10,309 nt of DNA from Pseudomonadota bacterium (GTDB lineage Bacteria > Desulfobacterota > JADFVX01): assembly GCA_015222755.1 (NCBI GenBank), contig JADFVX010000053.1:1-10309 (forward strand). Reading direction: 5' to 3'. Positions 1 through 7,254 of the stretch are shown here, piece after piece. A program made the translations under genes and the position numbers. The notes below the pieces were generated by a model that did not search any database, was not told the origin of the DNA, and saw nothing but the letters and a program-made list of their open reading frames with translations. Numbering within the stretch: position 1 is the stretch's first letter; the number at the start of each line of letters is the position of its first letter.

Positions 1-656
1 TATATAAACTCATTCGTTTTTTCCGTCCGCTCATCATCCAGCGTTATGCGCAGCCCCTTGTTCAGAAAGGCGAGTTCTCTAAGTCTTTGGGATAGCGTAT
101 CAAAGCTGTATTCTGTTATTTCAAAGATACTGGAGTCAGGTCTGAAAGTGATCTTTGTTCCCGATGTCTTAGAGGTACCTACTTCTTCGAGCTCTGTCGT
201 CTTGTCGCCTTTTGCGTAGGTCTGCTGGTAGACCTTACCGGCCCTTTTGATCTCTATTTCAAGATGCTCTGAAAGGGCGTTGACTACAGAGGCCCCGACA
301 CCATGGAGCCCTCCAGATACCTTGTAGGTAGAGCTGTCGAATTTTCCACCCGCATGGAGTACTGTCATTACCACCTCTACGGCAGGTTTGTTTTCTGTCT
401 TGTGCATATCGACAGGTATACCCCTTCCGTTGTCGGAAACGGTGATACTGTTGTCAATATGAATAGTTGCATTGATGTCGGTACAAAAGCCGGCCAGTGC
501 CTCATCTACACTGTTGTCTATTATCTCGTAGACAAGGTGGTGAAGTCCTGCCGGTCCGGTACTCCCGATATACATGGCCGGACGCAACCTGACGGCCTCG
601 AGCCCTTCAAGTACCTGGATGTTATCTGCATCGTATTCATTTTTCTGTTCAGACAT
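1..656 (-). CDS. gyrB: DNA gyrase subunit B, N-terminal part (runs off left edge)
   Basis: This is the ATPase subunit of DNA gyrase, which with GyrA introduces negative supercoils ahead of replication forks. Only the first 218 codons are present and the frame is open to the edge. The visible part is the GHKL ATP-binding domain. It shows the Asn/Glu-containing EIIDNSVDEA at about residues 44-53, the DNGRGIPVD nucleotide motif at 75-83, GGKFD at 103-107, and the glycine-rich lid SGGLHGVGASVVNALS at 114-129. The start MSEQKNEYDA leads straight into the conserved IQVLEGLEAVRLRPAMYIG segment, so no alternative start is needed. Its Shine-Dalgarno (AAGGGGC on the minus strand, plus-strand 668-674) overlaps the recF stop, with a rather long spacer of about 12 nt. 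This suggests translational coupling in a dnaA-dnaN-recF-gyrB operon. ParE is the only serious alternative; the position after recF favours GyrB. Confidence 0.95.
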   Translation of the reverse strand, partial: MSEQKNEYDADNIQVLEGLEAVRLRPAMYIGSTGPAGLHHLVYEIIDNSVDEALAGFCTDINATIHIDNSITVSDNGRGIPVDMHKTENKPAVEVVMTVLHAGGKFDSSTYKVSGGLHGVGASVVNALSEHLEIEIKRAGKVYQQTYAKGDKTTELEEVGTSKTSGTKITFRPDSSIFEITEYSFDTLSQRLRELAFLNKGLRITLDDERTEKTNEFI

Positions 657-672
657 AGTAGTTTTTTGCCCC

Positions 673-1755
673 TTAATGTATTATTTTTCCTTCAGACACC
701 CTGAACAGAGTGTCTTCCTTGTTTCCGAAAAGAGGTATGTTTTCTGCCTCTGTTGTTGTCATAAGTACCTGATTCCCCTTTTCCCTGAGAAAGCTGATAA
801 GCGCACTACGCCTTCCTATGTCCAGTTCGGAAGCTACGTCATCAAGAAGAATAAGGGGGCTTTCTCCCCATATATCGTCGTACAGGGCCGTTTCTGCCGT
901 CTTAAGCGCAAGAAGTACACTGCGCATTTCTCCTCTGGAGCTGAAGGCCTTTGCCACAGTGCCGTTGACTGATATCTCGATGTCATCCCTGTGGGGGCCT
1001 GAAACGGTTGTTCTGCGGCACCTTTCCACATGACTGGAGCTTGTCAGCTTGTCCAGCAGACCTTGTGATACATCCATTTCATCGCCCGTGCAGGTGCCGA
1101 CATACCTGAGCTTTATACTATCTGTCCCGAGGAAGGGGTGGCCTTCTGACAGCTTCTGGTTAAGTTTTTCAATAAGGGCGGCGCGTTCTTTAACTATCTT
1201 TGCCCCGGCCAGAGCCAGTCTTTCAGTCCATGTCCCGAATTCTTCGCCCCGGAATATACCTTTTTTCAGAAGGATATTTCTTTGCTTAAGGACTCTCCTG
1301 TAATTTTTAAGCTGTTTCAGGTAATGATGGCTTGTATTGAAGCAGGTCCTGTCTATGTAGCGGCGCCTTCCCTCGGGAGATCCCTGGATAAGTTCTATCT
1401 CGTCAGGAGAGAATACGACTATTCTTATTTTTCCAAGGTAGTCCAGCTTTTTCCTGTAGAGGCTGCCGTTGGCCGATATTTTTTCCCATCCCCTGGGGCC
1501 CTTTTCGAGGAGCAGCTTGTATGCACCGTCACCTGTAAAGTCACCTGAGATACAAAAGGTCTCTTCCCCCTTCTTTACCATTGATGCCGCTTCCGCCTTC
1601 CTGAAGGAGGAGAGCATGCCAAGCAGGTATATCGCCTCCAGAAGGTTGGTCTTTCCCTGCCCGTTTTCTCCGCAGAAGAGATTTATCCCGCTGCTAAAGC
1701 TTAGCCTTGCCTCACCATAGTTTCTGAAATTCCTTAGGTAAAGCTCCTCTATCAT
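673..1755 (-). CDS. recF: RecF DNA replication and repair protein
   Basis: RecF is an SMC/ABC-like ATPase that helps load RecA at single-strand gaps and stalled forks together with RecO and RecR. The 360-residue length is typical of the family. The N-terminus MIEELYLRNFRNY is the usual RecF opening. Walker A is GENGQGKT at residues 29-36. A SPDEIELIQGSPEGRRRYID-type block lies near 116-135 and GPHRDDIE at 253-260. The ABC-signature region FSSRGEMRS is at 271-279, and Walker B with the D-loop is LILLDDVASELD at 301-312, followed by QVLMTTTEAE. The signature reads SSRGEMRS rather than the more common SQGQQRS, a modest divergence. The start ATG overlaps the dnaN stop as ATGA, with GAGG just upstream, so the two genes are probably translationally coupled. 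Confidence 0.97.
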   Translation of the reverse strand: MIEELYLRNFRNYGEARLSFSSGINLFCGENGQGKTNLLEAIYLLGMLSSFRKAEAASMVKKGEETFCISGDFTGDGAYKLLLEKGPRGWEKISANGSLYRKKLDYLGKIRIVVFSPDEIELIQGSPEGRRRYIDRTCFNTSHHYLKQLKNYRRVLKQRNILLKKGIFRGEEFGTWTERLALAGAKIVKERAALIEKLNQKLSEGHPFLGTDSIKLRYVGTCTGDEMDVSQGLLDKLTSSSHVERCRRTTVSGPHRDDIEISVNGTVAKAFSSRGEMRSVLLALKTAETALYDDIWGESPLILLDDVASELDIGRRSALISFLREKGNQVLMTTTEAENIPLFGNKEDTLFRVSEGKIIH

Positions 1756-2861
1756 ATCCTCATCGGCATGACAACGGATTTGAAGTTATCCTTATCACCG
1801 TCTTTAATAAGTGCGGCGCTAAGTTCATCTGTTACCTGTATGCTGATGTCATCTTCCTTCATGACGTTCAGGAAATCTATTACGTAGCGTGCGTTAAAGC
1901 CTGCCGTTACATCGTTGCCGCCATATTCTATGTCCAGCTCTTCCTTTGCTTCTCCAATGCCTGGGTTGGTTGTAGATATAGTCATCCCCGACCTTGTAAA
2001 CTCAAATTTTACCCCATGGGTCTTTTCGTCGGAAAGAATGGAAATGCGCCTTAGGCTCTTAATGAACTCCGCCCTGTTGATGCGTGCATTATTTCCAGTA
2101 GTAGCCGGAACAACGGGCCTGTAGTCAGGGAATTCTCCTTCGATAAGCCTGGCAACTATGACAATGTCGCCCTTTTTGAGGATTGCCCTGTTGTCCTGGA
2201 AGCCAAGCTCTACGGTGCCGTCTGCTTCATCGAGGAGTTTTTTAAACTCCTGGACCCCCTTTTTGGGGATTATATAGCCCTTGTCGCTTATATTGATGCT
2301 TTCAGTACTGACCTCGTTTTCGGCAACGGCCAAGCGGTGACCGTCTGTTGACACAAGCCTTAACCCCTTATCACCGGCGGCCTCAAGGAAGACACCGTTA
2401 AGGTTGTATCTGGTCTCATCTGTTGATACGGCAATAACTGTTTTTTCAAGCATGCTGCTAAGTATTTTCGAGTCCATAGATATGAAACTTACGCCGTCGT
2501 ATGATGGGAAGGAGGGGAAGTCTTCCGGTGAGAGGCCGACCATATTGAAAACGGCCTTGCCCGAAGATATTTCAACCCAGTCGTTTTCCTTTTTGTGCAG
2601 CGTTATCTCTCCTGATGGAGTCTCTTTTACGATCTCAAAGAGCTTTCTGGCCGCTATGGTTATGGCACCTTCTGTTTTGATCTCTGCCTTAACAGTCTCC
2701 TTTATGCCGACCTCAAGGTCGGTAGCCACTATCTCTATGCATCCATCACCTGTTCTTATGAGGGCATTTGCCAGTATGGGCATTGTGCTTCTTTTCTCGA
2801 CAATACTTTGTATTATTTGCAAGCCCTTTAAAAAAGCCTCTTTTTCTATTTTTATTTCCAT
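1752..2861 (-). CDS. dnaN: DNA polymerase III subunit beta (sliding clamp)
   Basis: This is the beta clamp, a ring-forming dimer that tethers DNA polymerase III and many repair enzymes to DNA. The 369 residues match the usual length (about 366-380) and fit three clamp-fold domains of roughly 120 residues each. Recognisable family blocks are GLSPEDFP at 109-116, RYNLNGV at 151-157, STDGHRLA at 171-178, LIEGEFPDY at 239-247, and the C-terminal VVMPMRI that lines the client-peptide pocket. The start is supported by a clear AAGGAGA Shine-Dalgarno (plus-strand 2868-2874) about 6 nt upstream. The gene follows dnaA by 39 bp and overlaps recF by four bases. No promoter or terminator is obvious in the dnaA-dnaN gap, so it is likely cotranscribed with dnaA. 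Confidence 0.98.
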   Translation of the reverse strand: MEIKIEKEAFLKGLQIIQSIVEKRSTMPILANALIRTGDGCIEIVATDLEVGIKETVKAEIKTEGAITIAARKLFEIVKETPSGEITLHKKENDWVEISSGKAVFNMVGLSPEDFPSFPSYDGVSFISMDSKILSSMLEKTVIAVSTDETRYNLNGVFLEAAGDKGLRLVSTDGHRLAVAENEVSTESINISDKGYIIPKKGVQEFKKLLDEADGTVELGFQDNRAILKKGDIVIVARLIEGEFPDYRPVVPATTGNNARINRAEFIKSLRRISILSDEKTHGVKFEFTRSGMTISTTNPGIGEAKEELDIEYGGNDVTAGFNARYVIDFLNVMKEDDISIQVTDELSAALIKDGDKDNFKSVVMPMRI

Positions 2862-2900
2862 GGTTTTTCTCCTTAATGTATTTCCTGAAAATTAAACTGC

Positions 2901-4232
2901 CTAGTGTTGCAGGCTGCTTGTTAGGGCATCTATAGTATTTTTTGTGTATGGGTCAGTGTCTAGCAAATTGCTTATCTTGTTGACCGCATGGATTACAGTG
3001 GAGTGGTCCTTGCCGCCGAATTTATTTCCTATCTCCGGGTAAGAATCCCCCGTCAATTCCCTTGAAAGATACATGGCTATTTGTCTGGGAAAGGCTATGA
3101 CCTTTTTGCGTTTCTTTGATTTGAGGTCGGCCACCTTCAGGTTGAAAAAGGAAGCCACAGTTTTCTGTATATAGTCGACATTGAGGTGCTTGTCTTTTTT
3201 AGAAAGAAAATCCTTGAGGGTTTCCTTTGCAAATTCGATGCTGATGTCTGTTTTGTTGAGTGATGAGAATGCGCAGAGGCGGTTGAAAAGCCCCTCAAGC
3301 TCCCTGACGTTGGAGTGGATATTGTTGGCCAGGAAAAAGGCCACGTCACCGGGAAGATCGACTCCGTTGGCGTCCGCCTTTTTCTTAAGGATTGCCACCT
3401 TGGTCTCTGTGTCCGGTGGCTGTATATCTGCTATAAGGCCCCACTCAAAGCGGGAGCGCAGCCTTTCATCAAGGCCGGGGATCTCTTTCGGGAATTTGTC
3501 GCTCGCAACTACTATCTGGTGATGTGCCTCATAAATGGCATTGAAGGTGTGGAAGAATTCTTCCTGTGTCCTTTCCTTGCCGGCTATGAATTGTATGTCG
3601 TCTATGAGAAGCAGTTCCATGTTGCGGTATTTTTCCCGGAAGGCGTTCATCTTTTCATAGCGGATTCCGTTTATGAGCTCATTCATAAAGGCTTCAGCAC
3701 GGATATAGCATACCTTTGTATCCGGTTTTTCTGCCAGCAGTTTGTGTCCTATGGCGTGAAGCAGGTGGGTCTTGCCAAGACCGGCTCCGGCATATAAGAA
3801 CAGGGGGTTGTATGTGCCGCCAGGGGCCCCTGCAACAGCCCCTGCTGCTGCGTGTGCAAACTGGTTGCTTGCACCTACGACGAAATTTTCAAAGGTGTAG
3901 ATCGGGCTAAGCCCGAGATGACTCCCGACCTTTTTTTCCTTGGCAGCTTCTTTTACTTCGGGCTCTTTTTTCTCGGCAGGTTCTGCTTTATCCTTTGCTA
4001 TTTCAAAGGCTATGGAGAAATCCTTTTTGGCTACATCCCCAACTACACCTTTTATTATGTCTATGTAGTTGTCTCTAATCCAGTTTTCAAAAAACTTATT
4101 GGGAACATGGAGGACAAAACGCTCATTTTCAGTGGCAGCTTTTTTGATAGGCTTGAACCATGTGGCAAAGGCCTGTTCATTCAGCTTTTCCTGCAAGAGG
4201 AGAAGACTTTTATCCCATATGTTGTCTGTCAT
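2901..4232 (-). CDS. dnaA: Chromosomal replication initiator protein DnaA
   Basis: DnaA is the AAA+ initiator that binds DnaA boxes at oriC and melts the origin. At 443 residues all four domains are visible. Domain I (about 1-78) begins with the typical MTDNIWDKSLLLLQEKLNE. A short charged Lys/Glu/Ala linker covers about 80-101. The AAA+ domain has Walker A GAGLGKT at 149-155, Walker B LLLIDDIQF at 207-215, the arginine-finger region DERLRSRFEWGL at 255-266 and the sensor-2 block NVRELEGLFNRL at 308-319. Domain IV carries the DNA-binding signature IGNKFGGKDHSTV at 401-413. The stop is TAG. Unlike its neighbours, the start has no clear Shine-Dalgarno (GCGTAGATAAAAATG on the minus strand). The start is still preferred because it opens domain I correctly and an in-frame extension is not apparent. 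A candidate promoter and one DnaA box lie upstream, consistent with the autoregulation known in the family. Confidence 0.98.
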   Translation of the reverse strand: MTDNIWDKSLLLLQEKLNEQAFATWFKPIKKAATENERFVLHVPNKFFENWIRDNYIDIIKGVVGDVAKKDFSIAFEIAKDKAEPAEKKEPEVKEAAKEKKVGSHLGLSPIYTFENFVVGASNQFAHAAAGAVAGAPGGTYNPLFLYAGAGLGKTHLLHAIGHKLLAEKPDTKVCYIRAEAFMNELINGIRYEKMNAFREKYRNMELLLIDDIQFIAGKERTQEEFFHTFNAIYEAHHQIVVASDKFPKEIPGLDERLRSRFEWGLIADIQPPDTETKVAILKKKADANGVDLPGDVAFFLANNIHSNVRELEGLFNRLCAFSSLNKTDISIEFAKETLKDFLSKKDKHLNVDYIQKTVASFFNLKVADLKSKKRKKVIAFPRQIAMYLSRELTGDSYPEIGNKFGGKDHSTVIHAVNKISNLLDTDPYTKNTIDALTSSLQH

Positions 4233-4267
4233 TTTTATCTACGCGGCATCCATTTTAATAGGTTCGT

Positions 4268-4296
4268 ATCCTATCAGAGGCTGCTGAGATTTACAA
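4268..4296 (-). promoter_or_regulatory. Candidate dnaA promoter
   Basis: On the minus strand TTGTAA (plus 4291-4296) and TAGGAT (plus 4268-4273) are separated by exactly 17 bp. Each hexamer has two mismatches to the sigma-70 consensus. Transcription would start near 4261 and give a leader of roughly 30 nt before dnaA. The match is only moderate, so this is a suggestion; the correct spacing and position are its main support. Confidence 0.35.
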
Positions 4297-4310
4297 GCAT
4301 AAAGCTTAAG

Positions 4311-4319
4311 TTTTCCACA
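4311..4319 (+). promoter_or_regulatory. DnaA box (TTTTCCACA)
   Basis: TTTTCCACA fits the relaxed DnaA-box consensus TTWTNCACA and differs from the strong box TTATCCACA at one base. It sits about 80 bp upstream of the dnaA start and just upstream of the candidate dnaA promoter. This suits either origin binding or autorepression of dnaA. Confidence 0.6.
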
Positions 4320-4355
4320 GGCTGAAAAGGCCCTGTTTTTAAGCCTGCTTATAGA

Positions 4356-4383
4356 TTGACAAGCCCTTTATTCCTGATATACT
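4356..4383 (+). promoter_or_regulatory. Sigma-70-type promoter for the fad gene
   Basis: A perfect -35 TTGACA (4356-4361) is followed after 16 bp by TATACT (4378-4383), one mismatch from the -10 consensus. The predicted start is near 4390, giving a leader of about 105 nt before the ATG at 4497. It is the best promoter match noticed in the window. It lies upstream of dnaA on the opposite strand, so the two promoters share the spacer. Confidence 0.6.
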
Positions 4384-4407
4384 TTGCACCTTAAAGTGCT
4401 GTTTTTA

Positions 4408-4450
4408 GTTTTTTGGTGGCCCTTGCCTAAATGTCGTTTTTTGGGTGGCC
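4408..4450 (+). repeat. Imperfect direct repeat in the fad leader
   Basis: GTTTTTTGGTGGCC (4408-4421) recurs as GTTTTTTGGGTGGCC (4436-4450), differing by one inserted G. The starts are 28 bp apart. Both copies lie in the predicted 5' leader, about 20 to 60 nt after the predicted transcription start, where a repressor or a transcript-binding factor could act. I do not recognise the motif as a known operator. Confidence 0.5.
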
Positions 4451-4496
4451 TACAATAAACCGGGGGGGTATATGTTGCAAAAAAAGGAGGCTGTAA

Positions 4497-6638
4497 ATGT
4501 CCAATGAAGATGCCGCTGTCAGCTATGAAATAGACGCATCGGGGATCGCTTATCTGGTTTTTGATCTGCCGGGCGAAAAGGTGAATAAGCTTTCCATCTC
4601 TGTCATGGAAGAACTTGACGGGCTGCTTGCCCGTCTTGAAAAGGAAAGCGGCTTAAGGGGTGTCGTAGTTACCAGCAACAAGACTGATATCTTTATAGCC
4701 GGTGCCGACATATCTGAAATAGAAGGGATTGTCGATCCAAAGAAGGGTAGAGACCTTGCCACGCGCGGTCAGCAGGTGCTTGGGCGCCTTGAAAGCCTTC
4801 CCGTCCCTGTCGTTGCGGCCATAGACGGCGCTACGCTTGGCGGCGGTATGGAACTGGCGCTGGCCTGCCATTATCGGGTTGTCACTAATAACCCCAAGGC
4901 GGTAATGGGTCTTCCCGAGGTGAAGCTGGGCATCCACCCCGGTTTTGGAGGCACACAGCGGCTACCGAGGCTGATAAGCCTAAGAAGTGCACTTGACATG
5001 ATATTGACGGGGAAAAATATCTATCCTAAAAAGGCATTGAGGCTCGGTCTGGCCGATAAGATGGTACCGGCCAAATGCCTGAAAACCGAAGCGATGGAGA
5101 TCATTGACAGGGTCTATTCCGAGAACTACAGGCGGCCCGTGGGCCTCCGTAAAAAACCTTCTATTGTAGATCGCCTTATCGAGAGGACGTCCATTGGTCG
5201 TAATCTAGTTTTCAAAAAGGCAAAAGAGGCGCTTCTAGAAAAGACCCGTGGAAAATACCCCGCCACGATAAAGGCTCTGCAGGTCACAAAGGAAGGTCTT
5301 TCCCTGCATCTTGAGGGAGGACTTGCTATTGAGGCCAGTTCTCTGGGGGAGATGGCCGTTACTGAAGAGTGCAAGAACCTCATTTCGGTCTTTTACCTGC
5401 AAGAGGAGATGAAAAAGTCTACGGGCGTTAAAGGGAAAGTTATCCCCAAGGGGATAGAAAGAGCAGTTGTTCTGGGTGCCGGGGTGATGGGCGGCGGTAT
5501 AGCACAGCTCTTTGCCGACAAAGGTCTTCCTGTAAGGATGAAGGATATCGCTATGGAATCCCTGGGTAGTGGTCTGAAGGCAGCGTCCAAAGTCTTCGAG
5601 AGCGCCTTGAAGAGAAAACGTATAGATAGACGTCAGTTTGCGCAGCGCCTGGGTAATATATCCACCACACTTGATTATAGCGGTTTTGGCAATGCCGATA
5701 TAGTAGTGGAGGCTGTGGTGGAAAAGATGGCAGTAAAGAAGGCCGTGCTTAAGGAGTGTGAAGGTTTTTTGAAAGACGATGCCATTTTGACAAGCAATAC
5801 ATCTTCCCTGTCTATTACGGAGATGGCCGAAGGGCTGGAACGCCCTGAGAGCTTTGCCGGCATGCACTTTTTCAACCCCGTCCACAGGATGCCTCTGGTA
5901 GAGGTCATACGAGGCAAGCATACCTCCGACGAGACGACGGCAACAGTTGTGGCCCTTTCAAAGAAGCTGGGTAAGGTGCCTATTGTTGTCAATGATAGGG
6001 AGGGTTTTCTTGTCAACCGTTTGCTAATGCCCTACCTGAACGAGGCGCTGCTTATGATAGAGGAAGGCCTGTCTATTGAGGCGATAGATGAAGCTCTGCT
6101 GGATTTCGGTATGCCCATGGGGGCTCTTATCCTCTTGGATGAGATAGGTCTGGACGTGGGGAATCATGTGGCAGAGATACTATACAATGCCTTCGGTGAA
6201 CGTATGAAGCCTGCTGCTTTGATGCAGGAGGTGCTTGACTCTGGAAGGCTGGGCAGGAAGAATGCCAAGGGTTATTACGCCTACACTTCAGGCAAGAGGG
6301 GTGCCTCGGATAAGGCCATATACGGCCTTATGCCGGAACGGGGAGGCCGTCTGTGTCCGGCCGAGGAAATTATGGGTAGGTGCATTCTGCTCATGGTCAA
6401 TGAGGCGGCCCTTTGTCTTGAAGAAAAGATAGTTTCAGGCGTGATGGAGATTGATGGTGGCATGATATTTGGTACCGGTTTCCCGCCTTTCAGGGGAGGC
6501 CTTTTGCGTTACGCAGACAGGCTTGGCATACGTGAGGTCGTTATTAAACTGGAGGAATTTAAGGAGAAGTATGGTGAACGCTTCAAGCCGGCCAAACTCC
6601 TGAAGAAGATGGAGAAATCAGGAAAAAGTTTTTACTAG
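4497..6638 (+). CDS. fadJ: Fatty acid oxidation multifunctional enzyme (enoyl-CoA hydratase / 3-hydroxyacyl-CoA dehydrogenase)
   Basis: This fusion enzyme hydrates trans-2-enoyl-CoA and then oxidises the L-3-hydroxyacyl-CoA with NAD+, the two middle steps of beta-oxidation. Its 713 residues match FadJ (about 714) and FadB (about 729). The N-terminal crotonase domain has the oxyanion-hole IAGADI at 67-72, GGGMELALA at 115-123 with Glu119, and GLPEVKLGIHPGFGGTQRLP from 138 with Glu141; these correspond to the two catalytic glutamates. The dehydrogenase part has the NAD-binding GAGVMGGGIA at 327-336, SNTSSL at 433-438, and GMHFFNP at 455-461 with the catalytic His457 paired with Glu469. A duplicated C-terminal helical domain ends in FGTGFPPFRGGLLRYAD. 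The start has an AAAGGAGG site 6 nt upstream. No thiolase (fadA/fadI) gene is adjacent, and the nearest downstream gene is 772 bp away, so it appears to be a single-gene unit. The FadJ versus FadB choice is uncertain. Confidence 0.93.
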   Translation: MSNEDAAVSYEIDASGIAYLVFDLPGEKVNKLSISVMEELDGLLARLEKESGLRGVVVTSNKTDIFIAGADISEIEGIVDPKKGRDLATRGQQVLGRLESLPVPVVAAIDGATLGGGMELALACHYRVVTNNPKAVMGLPEVKLGIHPGFGGTQRLPRLISLRSALDMILTGKNIYPKKALRLGLADKMVPAKCLKTEAMEIIDRVYSENYRRPVGLRKKPSIVDRLIERTSIGRNLVFKKAKEALLEKTRGKYPATIKALQVTKEGLSLHLEGGLAIEASSLGEMAVTEECKNLISVFYLQEEMKKSTGVKGKVIPKGIERAVVLGAGVMGGGIAQLFADKGLPVRMKDIAMESLGSGLKAASKVFESALKRKRIDRRQFAQRLGNISTTLDYSGFGNADIVVEAVVEKMAVKKAVLKECEGFLKDDAILTSNTSSLSITEMAEGLERPESFAGMHFFNPVHRMPLVEVIRGKHTSDETTATVVALSKKLGKVPIVVNDREGFLVNRLLMPYLNEALLMIEEGLSIEAIDEALLDFGMPMGALILLDEIGLDVGNHVAEILYNAFGERMKPAALMQEVLDSGRLGRKNAKGYYAYTSGKRGASDKAIYGLMPERGGRLCPAEEIMGRCILLMVNEAALCLEEKIVSGVMEIDGGMIFGTGFPPFRGGLLRYADRLGIREVVIKLEEFKEKYGERFKPAKLLKKMEKSGKSFY

Positions 6639-6770
6639 TGACTTTATATATATAACAAAAATCCCTGTTTTAATGGCGTCATGATAGTTTGTTTCAGTTT
6701 TTCCTCTAGTCCACCCTCCTTCCTGCTTTTTTATAATTGAGTTCTAAATGTATAAAGTGTCTCTGGTAAT

Positions 6771-6870
6771 CTGTCATGCTGCGCTTGATCCGGCATCAAG
6801 ATATTTGATTTGACTGGATCCCCGCCTCTACCTCAAGGGTGACTTTGTCACTTTGTCCGCATACGCGGAT
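6771..6870. repeat. Degenerate REP/MITE-like element
   Basis: The stretch holds the kind of words seen in dispersed intergenic palindromic repeats: a GTCATGCTGCGCTTGATCCGG-like left part, CTGGATCCCCGCC in the middle, and a right part with GTGAC-TTT-GTCAC (6839-6851) and the hairpin TCCGC-ATAC-GCGGA (6856-6869) followed by a TGA. In intact elements the ends are complementary; here they match only loosely, so it looks eroded. No second copy is present in the window, so repeat status rests on resemblance only. Confidence 0.4.
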
Positions 6871-7034
6871 GAAAATGTAAATATTTTTAGCGCTGCCCTG
6901 TATTCTTTCCACAAAGCTAATGGGCTTTTTTTGCAGGCCCCATATATCCACACATAAGCCTAAATGGTTAAATTTTATTTTGTCGTTTTAGGGCTTCCTG
7001 CAGTAGATTTCATTTTTTCCTGAAGTTAAAAGAA

Positions 7035-7049
7035 CCTATAGCGTATAGG
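7035..7049. repeat. Perfect short inverted repeat
   Basis: CCTATA-GCG-TATAGG is a perfect 6-bp dyad with a 3-nt centre, 362 bp upstream of the usp start. It could be a small operator or a weak hairpin. I know of no regulator with this exact site. Confidence 0.5.
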
Positions 7050-7120
7050 GATGGCAGACCTTGGTGTTTATTAGGTAAAAGTATGTTTTATCGACTACCC
7101 CTGAATGTTGCCAAGTCAAT

Positions 7121-7168
7121 ATGAGTATCTATTGTTAGTCCTTAATGAGTATCTATTGTTAGTCCTTA
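7121..7168 (+). repeat. Perfect 24-bp tandem duplication
   Basis: Two identical 24-bp units, each beginning ATGAGTATCT and ending AGTCCTTA, stand head to tail at 7121-7144 and 7145-7168, and the following AT repeats the start of a third. There is no spacer, so this is not a CRISPR array. Identical copies imply either a recent slippage duplication or a pair of selected binding sites 24 bp apart, slightly over two helical turns. Confidence 0.9.
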
Positions 7169-7185
7169 ATATTTCGAAAAATATT
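7168..7185. repeat. AT-rich perfect hairpin
   Basis: AATATTT-CGAA-AAATATT forms a perfect 7-bp stem with a 4-nt CGAA loop, starting at the last base of the tandem duplication. It has no U-tract, so it is not an intrinsic terminator. A protein-binding dyad or an RNA structural element are both possible. Confidence 0.55.
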
Positions 7186-7254
7186 CATTTTGGAGAATAG
7201 ATTTGTTTATAAAAAGCGGCTATCTTGATAACGCTGGATGGACGCTTTGCCTCT

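Larger units (their letters stand above)
4233..4496. other. Divergent dnaA/fad spacer, candidate oriC region
   Basis: This 264-bp spacer separates the minus-strand replication block from the plus-strand genes, so transcription diverges from it, as is common where the two replichores meet. It carries one clear DnaA box at 4311-4319, T-rich stretches around 4401-4415 and 4436-4442, and promoters facing both ways. Many bacterial origins lie next to dnaA, and the gene order makes this the first place to look. However, only one good box is seen and no box cluster or obvious AT-rich unwinding element is present, so the origin could also lie elsewhere nearby. The call is inference from context. Confidence 0.35.

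Noticed and set aside
303..704. 133-codon plus-strand frame over gyrB
   Set aside because: The opposite strand encodes the conserved GyrB ATPase motifs here, so this is a shadow.
5235..5921. 228-codon minus-strand frame inside the fad gene
   Set aside because: It is antisense to the dehydrogenase domain, whose frame carries all catalytic motifs; no ribosome site or recognisable domain was seen.
6639..6760. Intrinsic terminator just after the fad gene
   Set aside because: No GC-rich stem followed by a U-run could be found in this stretch; T-runs occur without a preceding hairpin.
6965..7024. Small ORF MVKFYFVVLGLPAVDFIFS in the intergenic region
   Set aside because: No ribosome binding site precedes it, and a 19-codon hydrophobic frame in AT-rich DNA is expected by chance.
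7121..7168. CRISPR array
   Set aside because: Only two repeat units are present and they are directly adjacent with no spacer; no cas gene is in the window.
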